In this document: positions 25,651-33,720 of the stretch, one piece after another
Position numbering within the stretch: position 1 is the first letter of the stretch
Layout of the letters: every line of letters starts with the position of its first letter
Origin: Alkaliphilus hydrothermalis
GTDB lineage: Bacteria; Bacillota; Clostridia; Peptostreptococcales; Natronincolaceae
Reading direction: 5' to 3'
NCBI RefSeq assembly: GCF_016908555.1
Contig: NZ_JAFBEE010000006.1
Coordinates: 62,001-126,000, forward strand
DNA length: 64,000 bases
Program-made: the position numbers and the translations under genes
Notes under the pieces: model-generated
Told to the model about the DNA's origin: nothing
The model's database searches: none
Seen by the model: the letters and a program-made list of their open reading frames with translations, nothing else

Positions 25651-26097
25651 TTACTCCAATAATTTGGCTGAGACTGATACTGAAATTTTTTGACTGATAA
25701 TAATATAATCCACCAACAACTTAAAATGCTTATCTTCTATACCTATGATTCGTTGTTGAAGTATTTTGTGAATCATGACACCATCGATTGAGTCTAAATC
25801 ACGACCAACTAAATCGGACAAGTAAAATTGTATGTTTTTTTTAATTTCATCTTTTACCAGCGGATTACCATTATAATTTACAAGGATATCTAAGTCTTTT
25901 ACGATAATTAGACTTTGCTTCTTAATATTTTCATTCAATCTTTCTAGTTTAATTTCCTTATCCAAAAGTTCGGTGGTCAATTGACTCTGGATACCATAGA
26001 GACGGTCAAGGGTTTGCATTTGATAGAGGGCCATGATTGCCAAGCCAAGGAATAATCCTAGAGTAAAGACTGATAATAATTGGGGCCATTTTTTCAT
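25651..26097 (-). CDS. ytrI: YtrI-like sporulation membrane protein
   Basis: A 148-aa protein with an N-terminal membrane helix (LLSVFTLGLFLGLAIMALYQ) followed by a coiled-coil-like region and a small alpha/beta domain. Sequence recognition alone is weak; the assignment rests mainly on its position directly after ytrH with a 4-nt overlap. In B. subtilis ytrH-ytrI is a mother-cell sporulation operon that affects spore resistance. Confidence 0.65.
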   Translation of the reverse strand: MKKWPQLLSVFTLGLFLGLAIMALYQMQTLDRLYGIQSQLTTELLDKEIKLERLNENIKKQSLIIVKDLDILVNYNGNPLVKDEIKKNIQFYLSDLVGRDLDSIDGVMIHKILQQRIIGIEDKHFKLLVDYIIISQKISVSVSAKLLE

Positions 26098-26423
26098 AGC
26101 TTATTGACGCCTCCTAAATAGTAGATAATGCGATAGCCCATCTGGGCCCCTGATAAAGCACTTAAAATATAAAATACTTGTTTTAAAAGCCCCCTAATAT
26201 CACCGTTAAAGACCCCCACCTCTAATATTTTAAAAGAAGGAAGGGTTCCCCCCAGTGCCACTATTACTGCCCAGAGTTTAATCTTATCACACAAATCCAG
26301 CATTGATTTTAGAGGTGGATGGCCACTAAAGGTTGCTGCGATTCCTCCAAAAACACATCCCCCAAGAATAACCCCCAAAGATATGAAGAAGTTATATAGT
26401 AGATTTTGCAAAAAAGTGATCAT
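26094..26423 (-). CDS. ytrH: YtrH-family sporulation protein
   Basis: A 109-aa membrane protein with the YtrH pattern: FFISLGVILGGCVFGGIAA near the N-terminus, a central LWAVIVALGGT helix and the C-terminal LKQVFYILSALSGAQMGYRI. The B. subtilis protein is made under sigma-E control and supports spore cortex or coat integrity. RBS GGTGGGGG precedes ATG 26423, and the stop overlaps the start of the ytrI-like gene. Confidence 0.88.
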   Translation of the reverse strand: MITFLQNLLYNFFISLGVILGGCVFGGIAATFSGHPPLKSMLDLCDKIKLWAVIVALGGTLPSFKILEVGVFNGDIRGLLKQVFYILSALSGAQMGYRIIYYLGGVNKL

Positions 26424-26532
26424 ATTCCCCCACCTTCCTTTTGATAATAGTAATGAAGATTTCCATTATAGAATAATATGGCAAAAATTTAAAATAAATG
26501 AATAAAAGATAGTTGCATAAATTCATTTAAAA

Positions 26533-26541
26533 CATAGGATA
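26533..26541 (+). promoter_or_regulatory. Sigma-K-like -10 element before the Tyr-rich gene
   Basis: CATAGGATA is a full match to CATANNNTA. The same 9-mer occurs before yabQ at 58233-58241. No convincing -35 was found. Confidence 0.35.
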
Positions 26542-26569
26542 TAAGAAAATGAAGGGAGGAGGGAAAATA

Positions 26570-27070
26570 ATGAAACATTATCCATATTATAACCCAAGTC
26601 ACTATCCATGTCCTTATCCGTATCAAGGGGGCCAAGGAATGTATGGAGTGCCAAACATGTATCTAGATATGTACGAAGATCGTCGAAGATTGATGGATAT
26701 GTATCCAGCCTGCTATAGAAGAATATATCCTCAAGTACAAGAGATGTGTAGACATATGGACGTACCTACCAATCCAAGAATGTATCCTTATGTTGACCCT
26801 ACAATGTTAGAAGAAATGATCAATCAAGTTTATGCAATGGAGATGGGGGAAGCAACTAGTCAGCAAAGAGGATTTTTGAGGGATATTATTACAATTCTAT
26901 TCATAAGAGAGCTATTAGGCCGTAGAAGAAGATATTATAATGACTATCAATATCCTGGTGTTGGATATCCTGATACTCCAGGATTTCCAGGAGGAGGCTT
27001 TCCAGGAGGAGGCTTTCCAGGAGTAGGTAACCCAGGAATAGGTAACCCTGGAATAGGCCCCTTTATTTAA
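26570..27070 (+). CDS. Tyr/Pro/Gly-rich spore-coat-like protein
   Basis: A 166-aa low-complexity protein. The N-terminus is Tyr/Pro/His-rich (KHYPYYNPSHYPCPYPYQGG), a middle helix-rich segment has MYPYVDPTMLEEMINQVYAM, then RELLGRRRRYY, and the tail carries GGGFPG and GNPGIG repeats. Composition and architecture resemble clostridial and bacillar coat proteins, but no specific homologue is claimed. GGGAGGAGGG before ATG 26570 decides the start over an in-frame ATG at 26549, which lies before the RBS and near the predicted transcript start. A SigK-like -10 box upstream supports mother-cell expression. Confidence 0.72.
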   Translation: MKHYPYYNPSHYPCPYPYQGGQGMYGVPNMYLDMYEDRRRLMDMYPACYRRIYPQVQEMCRHMDVPTNPRMYPYVDPTMLEEMINQVYAMEMGEATSQQRGFLRDIITILFIRELLGRRRRYYNDYQYPGVGYPDTPGFPGGGFPGGGFPGVGNPGIGNPGIGPFI

Positions 27071-27085
27071 AATTTTAACCACAAA

Positions 27086-27112
27086 AAAGCTAGACCATTT
27101 GGTCTAGCTTTA
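27086..27112. terminator. Bidirectional terminator
   Basis: AAAGCTAGACC pairs with GGTCTAGCTTT, with T-rich flanks on both sides. It serves the coat-like gene and the convergent DUF3189 gene. Confidence 0.8.
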
Positions 27113-27568
27113 CTTTTTCTTCGAAAATATTTTAGCTGTACTAACAATTTTATGGAATTTATCTTTTTCCTTCATGATTCCCTTAAATAATAAATAGATA
27201 GCTGTAGAAGGTAGGAGATTATATTTGTACAGGAACATACCTAGATATATAGATATATTATCTACGGAGGTGGTATCGGCTAAGTAAAGCTTTTGGTTGG
27301 GTACTTGAAGAATATCAAAGACTGATTGTAGGGCTGGCAATAGAATTGTTTCAGAATTTGCAACGTTTAATACAAAAACTTTATTGTCCTCTTGATCATT
27401 ACCAACATATAAAAGTCTTCCCAATGCCTCTTGGTTTTTACTAAAAAATTGGTGAAGGTTTTTTGAGTACTCCTTCTGTGGAGCTTCCACTGAAAAATTG
27501 GCTAAATGAATAGCAGCAGCCACAGAAACCACTATGGAGTTATTGACACCATAATAGACAATATACAT
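27110..27568 (-). CDS. DUF3189-family protein
   Basis: A 152-aa protein resembling DUF3189, a clostridial family of unknown function. It has the N-terminal strand MYIVYYGVNNSIVVSVAAAIHLANF (family pattern YYCYGG.HSSV.AAAIHLG), a conserved central YVGNDQEDNKVFVLNV and a C-terminal helical tail. The usual N-terminal cysteine and histidine are absent, so it is a diverged member. RBS AGGAGGAG precedes ATG 27568. Monocistronic. Confidence 0.65.
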   Translation of the reverse strand: MYIVYYGVNNSIVVSVAAAIHLANFSVEAPQKEYSKNLHQFFSKNQEALGRLLYVGNDQEDNKVFVLNVANSETILLPALQSVFDILQVPNQKLYLADTTSVDNISIYLGMFLYKYNLLPSTAIYLLFKGIMKEKDKFHKIVSTAKIFSKKK

Positions 27569-27891
27569 AAGACTCCTCCTAAAGTCATTCTAAGATGTAT
27601 CTTGTGTATTTTACTAAAAAAATATGTGTATCTTTCAAATATAAGCCTTAAACGTATAAAATATTTATTATATAATAAATATATTTAAAAGTAAATATAT
27701 TTAAAATTTACAAATATTCAATGTGTCAATCTGTTAATAAATCAAAATCGACAATTTTCGGCATTTTACAATCTTGGAATGTCAATAAAGATTGGAAAAC
27801 ACACAAAATTCTGTTAATTTACACTTTTGAATATATTGCAAGCTAGTAAAAAATATTACGAAAATTTAACATATTACATAAGCTTATTTTA
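27569..27891. other. AT-rich intergenic region
   Basis: About 320 nt, strongly AT-rich, between the divergent DUF3189 and AbgT genes. Short imperfect AT repeats (ATATTTAAAAGTAAATATAT) are visible near 27680. No gene or structured RNA recognised. Confidence 0.5.
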
Positions 27892-27920
27892 TTGATTTTG
27901 GTGACAATTCGTAATATACT
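27892..27920 (+). promoter_or_regulatory. Promoter of the AbgT transporter gene
   Basis: TTGATT (27892-27897), 17-bp spacer, TATACT (27915-27920). Confidence 0.5.
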
Positions 27921-27942
27921 TGTTCAAGACTAATAATTTTTT

Positions 27943-27956
27943 TCAAAACGTTTTCA
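27943..27956. promoter_or_regulatory. cre-like catabolite-control site
   Basis: TCAAAACGTTTTCA matches the CcpA consensus TGWAANCGNTNWCA at 13 of 14 positions. It lies about 17-30 nt after the predicted transcription start and 24 nt before the ATG, a roadblock position. Confidence 0.5.
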
Positions 27957-27980
27957 TAAAATTTTAAGGAGGGTGAAACA

Positions 27981-29531
27981 ATGGGTGTAAACACATCTAC
28001 GAAGAAAAAAGGACTTTTTAATAAGTTCCTTGACGTGATTGAAGTAGTTGGTAATAAACTACCAGATCCCGTAACGCTATTTGCAATTTTTGGTTTATTA
28101 GTAATCGTTATTTCTCATTTTGCTGCAAAAGCTGGAGTTATGGTTGAGTTCGAGTCAATCAACCGTGCTACTGGTGCTTTAGAACCACAAAGAGTTGAGG
28201 CTGTAAGCTTACTTACAAAAGCCGGTATTCGAAGAATTTTCTCAGAAGCAGTAACTAACTTCACAGGCTTCCCGCCATTAGGAACAGTATTAGTTGCTAT
28301 GCTTGGAGTAGGGGTTGCTGAAGGAACAGGATTAATCGGAGCAGCACTTAGAAAGTTAGTTTTAAGTACACCAAAAAGATTAATTACAGCTGTAGTTGTA
28401 TTTGCAGGTATTATGTCTAATATAGCTTCTGACGCTGGCTATGTAGTTTTAGTTCCATTAGGAGCATTAGTATTCATAAGCTTTAAGCGTCATCCATTAG
28501 CAGGTCTTGCAGCAGCATTTGCTGGGGTATCTGGTGGATTCAGTGCAAACTTATTATTTGGTACAATCGATACATTATTAGGTGGTATCAGTGGAGCGGC
28601 AGCATCAATGATTCAACCAGGATACGAAGTTGGTATCACTGCTAACTGGTACTTCATGCTTGTATCAACTTTCGTAATCACTGCTGTAGGTACTTTTGTT
28701 ACTGAAAGAATTGTAGAGCCAAGACTTGGCGAATACAAAGGTGAATCTAATGTGGAAATCGAAGAAATCAGTGCTAAAGAATCTAAAGGTTTAATGTGGG
28801 CTGGTATTTCTTTATTAGCATACATTGGAATCTTATTAGCTTTAACTTTACCAGAAAATGCAATTCTTAGAAGTGATGCAGGCAAATTATTATCTGGATC
28901 TGCTTTCATGGCTGGAATGGTGCCAATTATTGCTGCATTCTTCTTAATTCCAGGAATCGCTTATGGTATCGCTGCAGGAACTGTAAAAAGTGACAAGGAT
29001 ATTGCAAAGCATATGGGTAAAGCTATGTCATCTATGGGTGGATACCTTGTATTAGCATTTGTGGCATCTCAGTTTATTGCTTACTTCTCTTGGACTAACT
29101 TAGGTACAATCTTAGCTGTTAACGGTGCGGACTTCCTTAAGGCAATCAACTTAACGGGTGCTCCATTACTGATTGGATTTATCTTAGTTTCTGGATTCAT
29201 TAACCTATTCATTGGTAGTGCTTCTGCGAAATGGGCAATCATGGCTCCGGTTTTCGTACCAATGTTCATGCAACTTGGATACTCACCAGAGTTTACGCAA
29301 TTAGCCTACAGAATTGGTGATTCAACTACAAATATTATTTCACCATTAATGTCTTACTTTGCAATCGTTATTGCATTTGCTCAAAAATATGATAAGAAGA
29401 CAGGTATCGGTACACTAATTGCTACGATGCTACCATACTCAATGTTGTTCTTACTTTTCTGGACATTATTATTCTTAGTATGGTTCACATTCAGAATACC
29501 ACTAGGACCAGATGCATTTATCAGATTATAA
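27981..29531 (+). CDS. AbgT-family transporter
   Basis: A 516-aa membrane transporter of the AbgT family (p-aminobenzoyl-glutamate importer in E. coli, sulfonamide exporter in some others). Typical elements are the N-terminal FLDVIEVVGNKLPDPVTLFAIF, ASDAGYVVLVPLGALVF, GGFSANLLFGTIDTLLGG, a central hydrophilic loop (about residues 250-265) and the C-terminal GDSTTNIISPLMSYFAIV. RBS AAGGAGGG before ATG 27981. An M20 peptidase follows, which suggests uptake and cleavage of an amidated or peptide substrate. That is inference. Confidence 0.92.
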   Translation: MGVNTSTKKKGLFNKFLDVIEVVGNKLPDPVTLFAIFGLLVIVISHFAAKAGVMVEFESINRATGALEPQRVEAVSLLTKAGIRRIFSEAVTNFTGFPPLGTVLVAMLGVGVAEGTGLIGAALRKLVLSTPKRLITAVVVFAGIMSNIASDAGYVVLVPLGALVFISFKRHPLAGLAAAFAGVSGGFSANLLFGTIDTLLGGISGAAASMIQPGYEVGITANWYFMLVSTFVITAVGTFVTERIVEPRLGEYKGESNVEIEEISAKESKGLMWAGISLLAYIGILLALTLPENAILRSDAGKLLSGSAFMAGMVPIIAAFFLIPGIAYGIAAGTVKSDKDIAKHMGKAMSSMGGYLVLAFVASQFIAYFSWTNLGTILAVNGADFLKAINLTGAPLLIGFILVSGFINLFIGSASAKWAIMAPVFVPMFMQLGYSPEFTQLAYRIGDSTTNIISPLMSYFAIVIAFAQKYDKKTGIGTLIATMLPYSMLFLLFWTLLFLVWFTFRIPLGPDAFIRL

Positions 29532-29557
29532 AATCACTATTTAATTTTAATACAACG

Positions 29558-29587
29558 AAGGTACCGTATACCGGTACCTTTTTTTTC
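29558..29587 (+). terminator. Terminator after the AbgT gene
   Basis: AAGGTACC and GGTACCTT pair around GTATACC, followed by T8. Confidence 0.85.
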
Positions 29588-29618
29588 AAGAAATATATAA
29601 AATATACAGGAAAGTGTT

Positions 29619-29647
29619 TTGACTTTATGGTTATAATAATTTAGAAT
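29619..29647 (+). promoter_or_regulatory. Promoter of the M20 peptidase gene
   Basis: TTGACT (29619-29624), 17-bp spacer, TAGAAT (29642-29647). Confidence 0.5.
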
Positions 29648-29708
29648 ATGGGTAAACAATAAAACATAGGTTTTACAGAAAGCTTTGATACATAAGGAGG
29701 AATAGTAA

Positions 29709-30824
29709 ATGGTTAATCGCGACAGAGTTGTTAATGAATTTTTAGAATTAATCCAAATTGATAGTTATTCAGGTAAGGAAGCTGAAGTAGCAAGTGTTCT
29801 TGTTAAAAAGCTAGAAGAATTAGGATTAGAAGTAAAAAGAGACCAGGCTGGTGAAAAAGCTGGTGGAGAAACCGGTAATATCATTGCTAAATTAAAGGGT
29901 ACAAAAAATGGCCCAACAATTCTTTTCAGTAGCCATATGGATACTGTTAAGCCAGGACTTGGAATCAAGCCCGTTATTAAAGACGAGGTAATCTATAGTG
30001 ATGGAACAACTATTCTAGGCAGTGATGATAAAGCTGGTATTGCAGCTATATTAGAAGGAATTAAATTAATAAAAGAAAATAATATAGAGCATTCAGATGT
30101 TGAGATTGCCTTCAGTATATGGGAAGAAGGAGGTCTTTTCGGTTCTAAATATATGGATTATAGCTTAATTAATGCGAAAATGGCATTTGTTTTAGACAGT
30201 GGTGGATCCCCAGGAGAAATCATTGTACAAGGACCAGCTCAAGATAAGGTTAATGCTAAAATTATTGGTAGACCTGCCCATGCAGGAGTTGCACCAGAAG
30301 AAGGCATCAGTGCCATTCAAATAGCTGCAAGAGCCATTGACCAAATGAACTTATTGAGAATCGACTCAGAAACAACTGCCAATGTAGGTGTAATTACTGG
30401 TGGAGAAGCAACAAATATTGTTACGCCAGAAGTATTCATAAAAGCAGAAGCTAGAAGTACAAATGAAGAAAAATTAGATAAGCAAACAGCCCACATGGTG
30501 GAGACTTTAAAGAAGGCTACGGCTGACTTTGGAGGACAAATCGAATTAGATGTCGAAAGAATGTATCCTCCCTTCAATATTGATGTAAATGAACCAATTG
30601 TGCAAAAGACTCAAGAGATTTTTAGTAGAATGGGTATTGAAGCATATACAAAATCCACAGGTGGCGGTAGTGATACAAATATCTTCAACGGTAATGGCAT
30701 TAAAGCCATCAATTTAGGTATAGGAATGAAGAAACCCCATACATTAGAAGAGCATATTTCAGTTAAAGATCTAGTAAATAGTGCTCAGATGGTATTTGAG
30801 TTAGTTAAAATATTTGGTGAATAA
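29709..30824 (+). CDS. M20-family peptidase (PepT-like)
   Basis: A 371-aa zinc exopeptidase resembling PepT-like and YqjE proteins. The metal ligands and catalytic residues are in place: FSSHMDTV (His), GSDDKAG (Asp), IWEEGGLFGS (Glu pair), VLDSGG (Asp) and MKKPHTLEEH (His). The dimerisation domain lies at about residues 180-290 (GRPAHAGVAPEEG). It likely cleaves small peptides or amide-linked glutamate. RBS AAGGAGG before ATG 29709. It has its own promoter after the AbgT terminator; the shared neighbourhood suggests a common substrate. Confidence 0.9.
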   Translation: MVNRDRVVNEFLELIQIDSYSGKEAEVASVLVKKLEELGLEVKRDQAGEKAGGETGNIIAKLKGTKNGPTILFSSHMDTVKPGLGIKPVIKDEVIYSDGTTILGSDDKAGIAAILEGIKLIKENNIEHSDVEIAFSIWEEGGLFGSKYMDYSLINAKMAFVLDSGGSPGEIIVQGPAQDKVNAKIIGRPAHAGVAPEEGISAIQIAARAIDQMNLLRIDSETTANVGVITGGEATNIVTPEVFIKAEARSTNEEKLDKQTAHMVETLKKATADFGGQIELDVERMYPPFNIDVNEPIVQKTQEIFSRMGIEAYTKSTGGGSDTNIFNGNGIKAINLGIGMKKPHTLEEHISVKDLVNSAQMVFELVKIFGE

Positions 30825-30858
30825 GAATTAGTAGGTAGTCCATATAAATATACAAGCT

Positions 30859-30892
30859 AAAACAGCATTCGAAATAGGGTGCTGTTTTTTTA
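30859..30892 (+). terminator. Terminator after the M20 peptidase gene
   Basis: AAAACAGCA pairs with TGCTGTTTT, followed by T residues. Confidence 0.8.
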
Positions 30893-31076
30893 TTAAAGGT
30901 AAAAAGTAAACTTTTTAAGAAAACTATTGCATTTTTATACAAAATGTTTTTTAATAGATTAGATGTATTTTTTTTAATCATATTGCGATAAACAGTAGAT
31001 AATAAGGGTAGCAATAGGACTAATAATCACTTAAAGTCTTGTTAATACTTATAATAAATGAAAGGGGTGGATATTT

Positions 31077-32546
31077 GTGTCCTATCTAAATCAAAATCAA
31101 ACACCTTTATTTTCGGCGCTAAAGGATTATCACCAAAGAAATGTCATACCATTTGATGTGCCAGGTCATAAACATGGAAAGGGACTGATGGAATTTACAG
31201 AGTATGTTGGTAGTACAATTATGGAGCTGGATGTAAACTCAATGAAATGTTTAGACAATATTTGCAACCCAATAGGGGTTATTAAAGAAGCTGAGGAACT
31301 AGCAGCTTATGCTTTTGGGGCTGACCATGGATATTTCCTTGTAAATGGAACTACTTCTGGTGTACAAGCCATGATTATGAGTGCTTGCCAACCCGGAGAT
31401 AAGATTATACTACCTAGAAATGCCCATAAGTCTGCTATAGCAGGTATTATATTAAGTGGCGCAGTGCCAATCTATATTCAACCTGAAGTTAATGAGGAAT
31501 TAGGAATTGCTATGGGGGTTACACTGGAAAGTGTAGAATCCACCATAGGAAGGCACCCTGATGCAAAGGCGGTATTCTTAATCAATCCTACCTATTATGG
31601 AGCTGTATCCAACATTAAGGATATTGTAAAGGTAGCCCATAGAAATGCCATGGCTGTGTTGGTGGATGAAGCCCATGGAGCCCATATGGGATTCCATGAT
31701 GAATTCCCCATGAGTGCAATGGAGCTGGGGGCAGATATGAGTGCAGTCAGTCTACATAAAACAGGTGGTTCATTAAGTCAAAGTTCATTGCTTTTATTAC
31801 GAGAAGGAATTATTGACCCCTTTACAGTTAAGAAAAACTTAAATCTTATGCAGACCACAAGTGGTTCATATTTATTGATGGCTAGTTTGGATGTGGCTAG
31901 AAAACAATTAGTAATAGATGGAAAAGAAATGTTGGATAGGGTGCTTAGACTCTCTAGAGGTGCTAGGGATCGTATTAATGAAATCGATGGTCTTTACTCC
32001 TTTGGTACAGAGCTGATTGGTGCACCAGGGGTATATCACTTTGATGAATCGAAGCTAGGAGTACATGTTCGTAAGCTAGGACTTACAGGGTTTGAAGTCT
32101 ATGACCTATTGAGGGACGAGTATAATATTCAGGTGGAAATGTCTGATTACTATAACATTATGGCCATCATCAGCTTAGGAGACACAGAGGAGTCTCTAAA
32201 TGCCCTGGTGGATGCTTTAGCTGATATAGCTATGAAGCATAGACGAGAAGAAGAAATTAAAGTTATTAATAATGTTCTAAAAAATCCTGATGTAATCATT
32301 TCCCCTAGGGATGCCTACTATAGCAATAAAAGGGTTATTAAATTAGAGGATGCAGAAGGTGAAATCAGCGGAGAGTCAATCATGGCATATCCCCCAGGTA
32401 TTCCAGTTGTTTCACCAGGGGAAAGAATTACAAAGGAAATGATCGAACATATTCAAATGCTTAAAGAAGAAGAAACCCTTGTCCAGGGAACTGAAGACCC
32501 TTATATTAATTACGTTAGGGTGCTGGGGCTAGGAATGAAAAGATAA
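31077..32546 (+). CDS. Orn/Lys/Arg decarboxylase
   Basis: A 489-aa PLP-dependent decarboxylase of the short Gram-positive (SpeA/YaaO) type, making agmatine, cadaverine or putrescine. Visible features are PFDVPGHKHG at the N-terminus, FLVNGTTSGVQAMIM, VDEAHGAHMGFH, the PLP lysine in VSLHKTGGSLSQSS (about residue 227) and the C-terminal YPPGIPVVSPGE. The substrate is not resolved; the start fits B. subtilis SpeA (arginine) and YaaO (lysine) alike. GTG 31077 is preceded by AAAGGGG. It is paralogous to the gene cut at the window start. Confidence 0.92.
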   Translation: MSYLNQNQTPLFSALKDYHQRNVIPFDVPGHKHGKGLMEFTEYVGSTIMELDVNSMKCLDNICNPIGVIKEAEELAAYAFGADHGYFLVNGTTSGVQAMIMSACQPGDKIILPRNAHKSAIAGIILSGAVPIYIQPEVNEELGIAMGVTLESVESTIGRHPDAKAVFLINPTYYGAVSNIKDIVKVAHRNAMAVLVDEAHGAHMGFHDEFPMSAMELGADMSAVSLHKTGGSLSQSSLLLLREGIIDPFTVKKNLNLMQTTSGSYLLMASLDVARKQLVIDGKEMLDRVLRLSRGARDRINEIDGLYSFGTELIGAPGVYHFDESKLGVHVRKLGLTGFEVYDLLRDEYNIQVEMSDYYNIMAIISLGDTEESLNALVDALADIAMKHRREEEIKVINNVLKNPDVIISPRDAYYSNKRVIKLEDAEGEISGESIMAYPPGIPVVSPGERITKEMIEHIQMLKEEETLVQGTEDPYINYVRVLGLGMKR

Positions 32547-32581
32547 CTAAAATATATCTAAAAGAAGATAAATAACTAACA

Positions 32582-32608
32582 GAAGCTCTCCATAGGGGGG
32601 GCTTTTGT
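32582..32608 (+). terminator. Terminator after the decarboxylase
   Basis: AGAAGCTCTCC pairs with GGGGGGCTTTTG around ATAG. The trailing T run is short. Confidence 0.65.
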
Positions 32609-32769
32609 TATGTTCCAACAGCTCTACTTGCCAATGCAGAGATGTTTAGGTTAAATGCAAATGCACTGATTAAAAATATTAAATATTTTAAATATTTACT
32701 CATTTGCACCATAATTGTGGTAAGATGTAAATAATTAGAACCATTAAAAACTATGTATGGGGTGAAAAA

Positions 32770-33720
32770 ATGCAAAATAGAGATAAAGCATTAGAAATAA
32801 TGGAAAACATGAAAAAGGTCATTATTGGTAAAGATGAAGTATTAGAAAAAGTATTAATATGCTTGCTTGCTCAAGGACACCTATTAATCGAGGATGTACC
32901 AGGAGTAGGAAAGACAACTATGGTGAAGGCACTAGCAAAAAGCATCAATTTAAGCTATAGTAGAATTCAGTTTACAACGGATTTAATGCCGTCTGATATT
33001 ACTGGACTATCAATCTATAATAGAGAGGAAGGGAACTTTGTTTTAAAGAAGGGACCGATATTCAATCAAATTATTTTAGCGGATGAAATTAACCGTACCT
33101 CCCCAAAGACCCAATCAAGTCTACTTCAAGCTATGGAGGAGGGAGAGGTATCCATAGAGGATCATACCCATGAATTAAAGAAACCCTTTATGGTTTTAGC
33201 CACACAGAATCCACTAGAATATCAGGGAACTTTTCCTCTACCAGAAGCACAATTAGACCGATTTTTAATGAGGATTTCACTGGGATATCCAACTGCCACC
33301 GATGAAAAAAATATTATCCGAAATCATTATAAGGGTAAAAAACTAGATGGAGTAAGTCCAATAGCAAATGAGGAGGATATTTTAAAAATTCAAGCAGAAG
33401 TAGAGGAGATTCATGTAGACGATGCTATTCTCCAATACATTGTCGGAATTGTAAATACCAGTAGAAGTCATAGGGATATTCACTTGGGTGCCAGCCCAAG
33501 GGCCTCCATTGACCTATATAGAAGTGCTAAAGCCTTAGCCTATCTCAAAGGTCGAGATTATGTTATACCTGATGATGTAAAAATGATGGCTCCCAATGTG
33601 TTGGCCCATAGATTAATTTTATCGCCAGAAGCGAGGATAGAAGGAAGAAAAGTCCAAGAGGTTACTCAGGACATCATAAAAAAAACCTACATACCGGTGG
33701 TGAAGGCTGTTGAAAACTAA
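32770..33720 (+). CDS. MoxR-family AAA+ ATPase
   Basis: A 316-aa AAA+ ATPase with Walker A DVPGVGKTTM (about residue 43), Walker B ILADEINRTSPKTQ (about residue 107) and sensor TQNPLEYQGTFPLPEAQ. MoxR ATPases act as chaperone-like remodelers together with DUF58/VWA partners. It starts at ATG 32770 (RBS GGGGTG) and overlaps the DUF58 gene by 11 nt; a transglutaminase gene follows. This three-gene set is common in Firmicutes, with an unresolved envelope-related role. Confidence 0.93.
   Translation: MQNRDKALEIMENMKKVIIGKDEVLEKVLICLLAQGHLLIEDVPGVGKTTMVKALAKSINLSYSRIQFTTDLMPSDITGLSIYNREEGNFVLKKGPIFNQIILADEINRTSPKTQSSLLQAMEEGEVSIEDHTHELKKPFMVLATQNPLEYQGTFPLPEAQLDRFLMRISLGYPTATDEKNIIRNHYKGKKLDGVSPIANEEDILKIQAEVEEIHVDDAILQYIVGIVNTSRSHRDIHLGASPRASIDLYRSAKALAYLKGRDYVIPDDVKMMAPNVLAHRLILSPEARIEGRKVQEVTQDIIKKTYIPVVKAVEN

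Noticed and set aside
27770..27790. CodY-like box AATTTTCGGCATTTT upstream of the AbgT gene
   Set aside because: It has about four mismatches to the CodY consensus, which is common by chance in AT-rich DNA.
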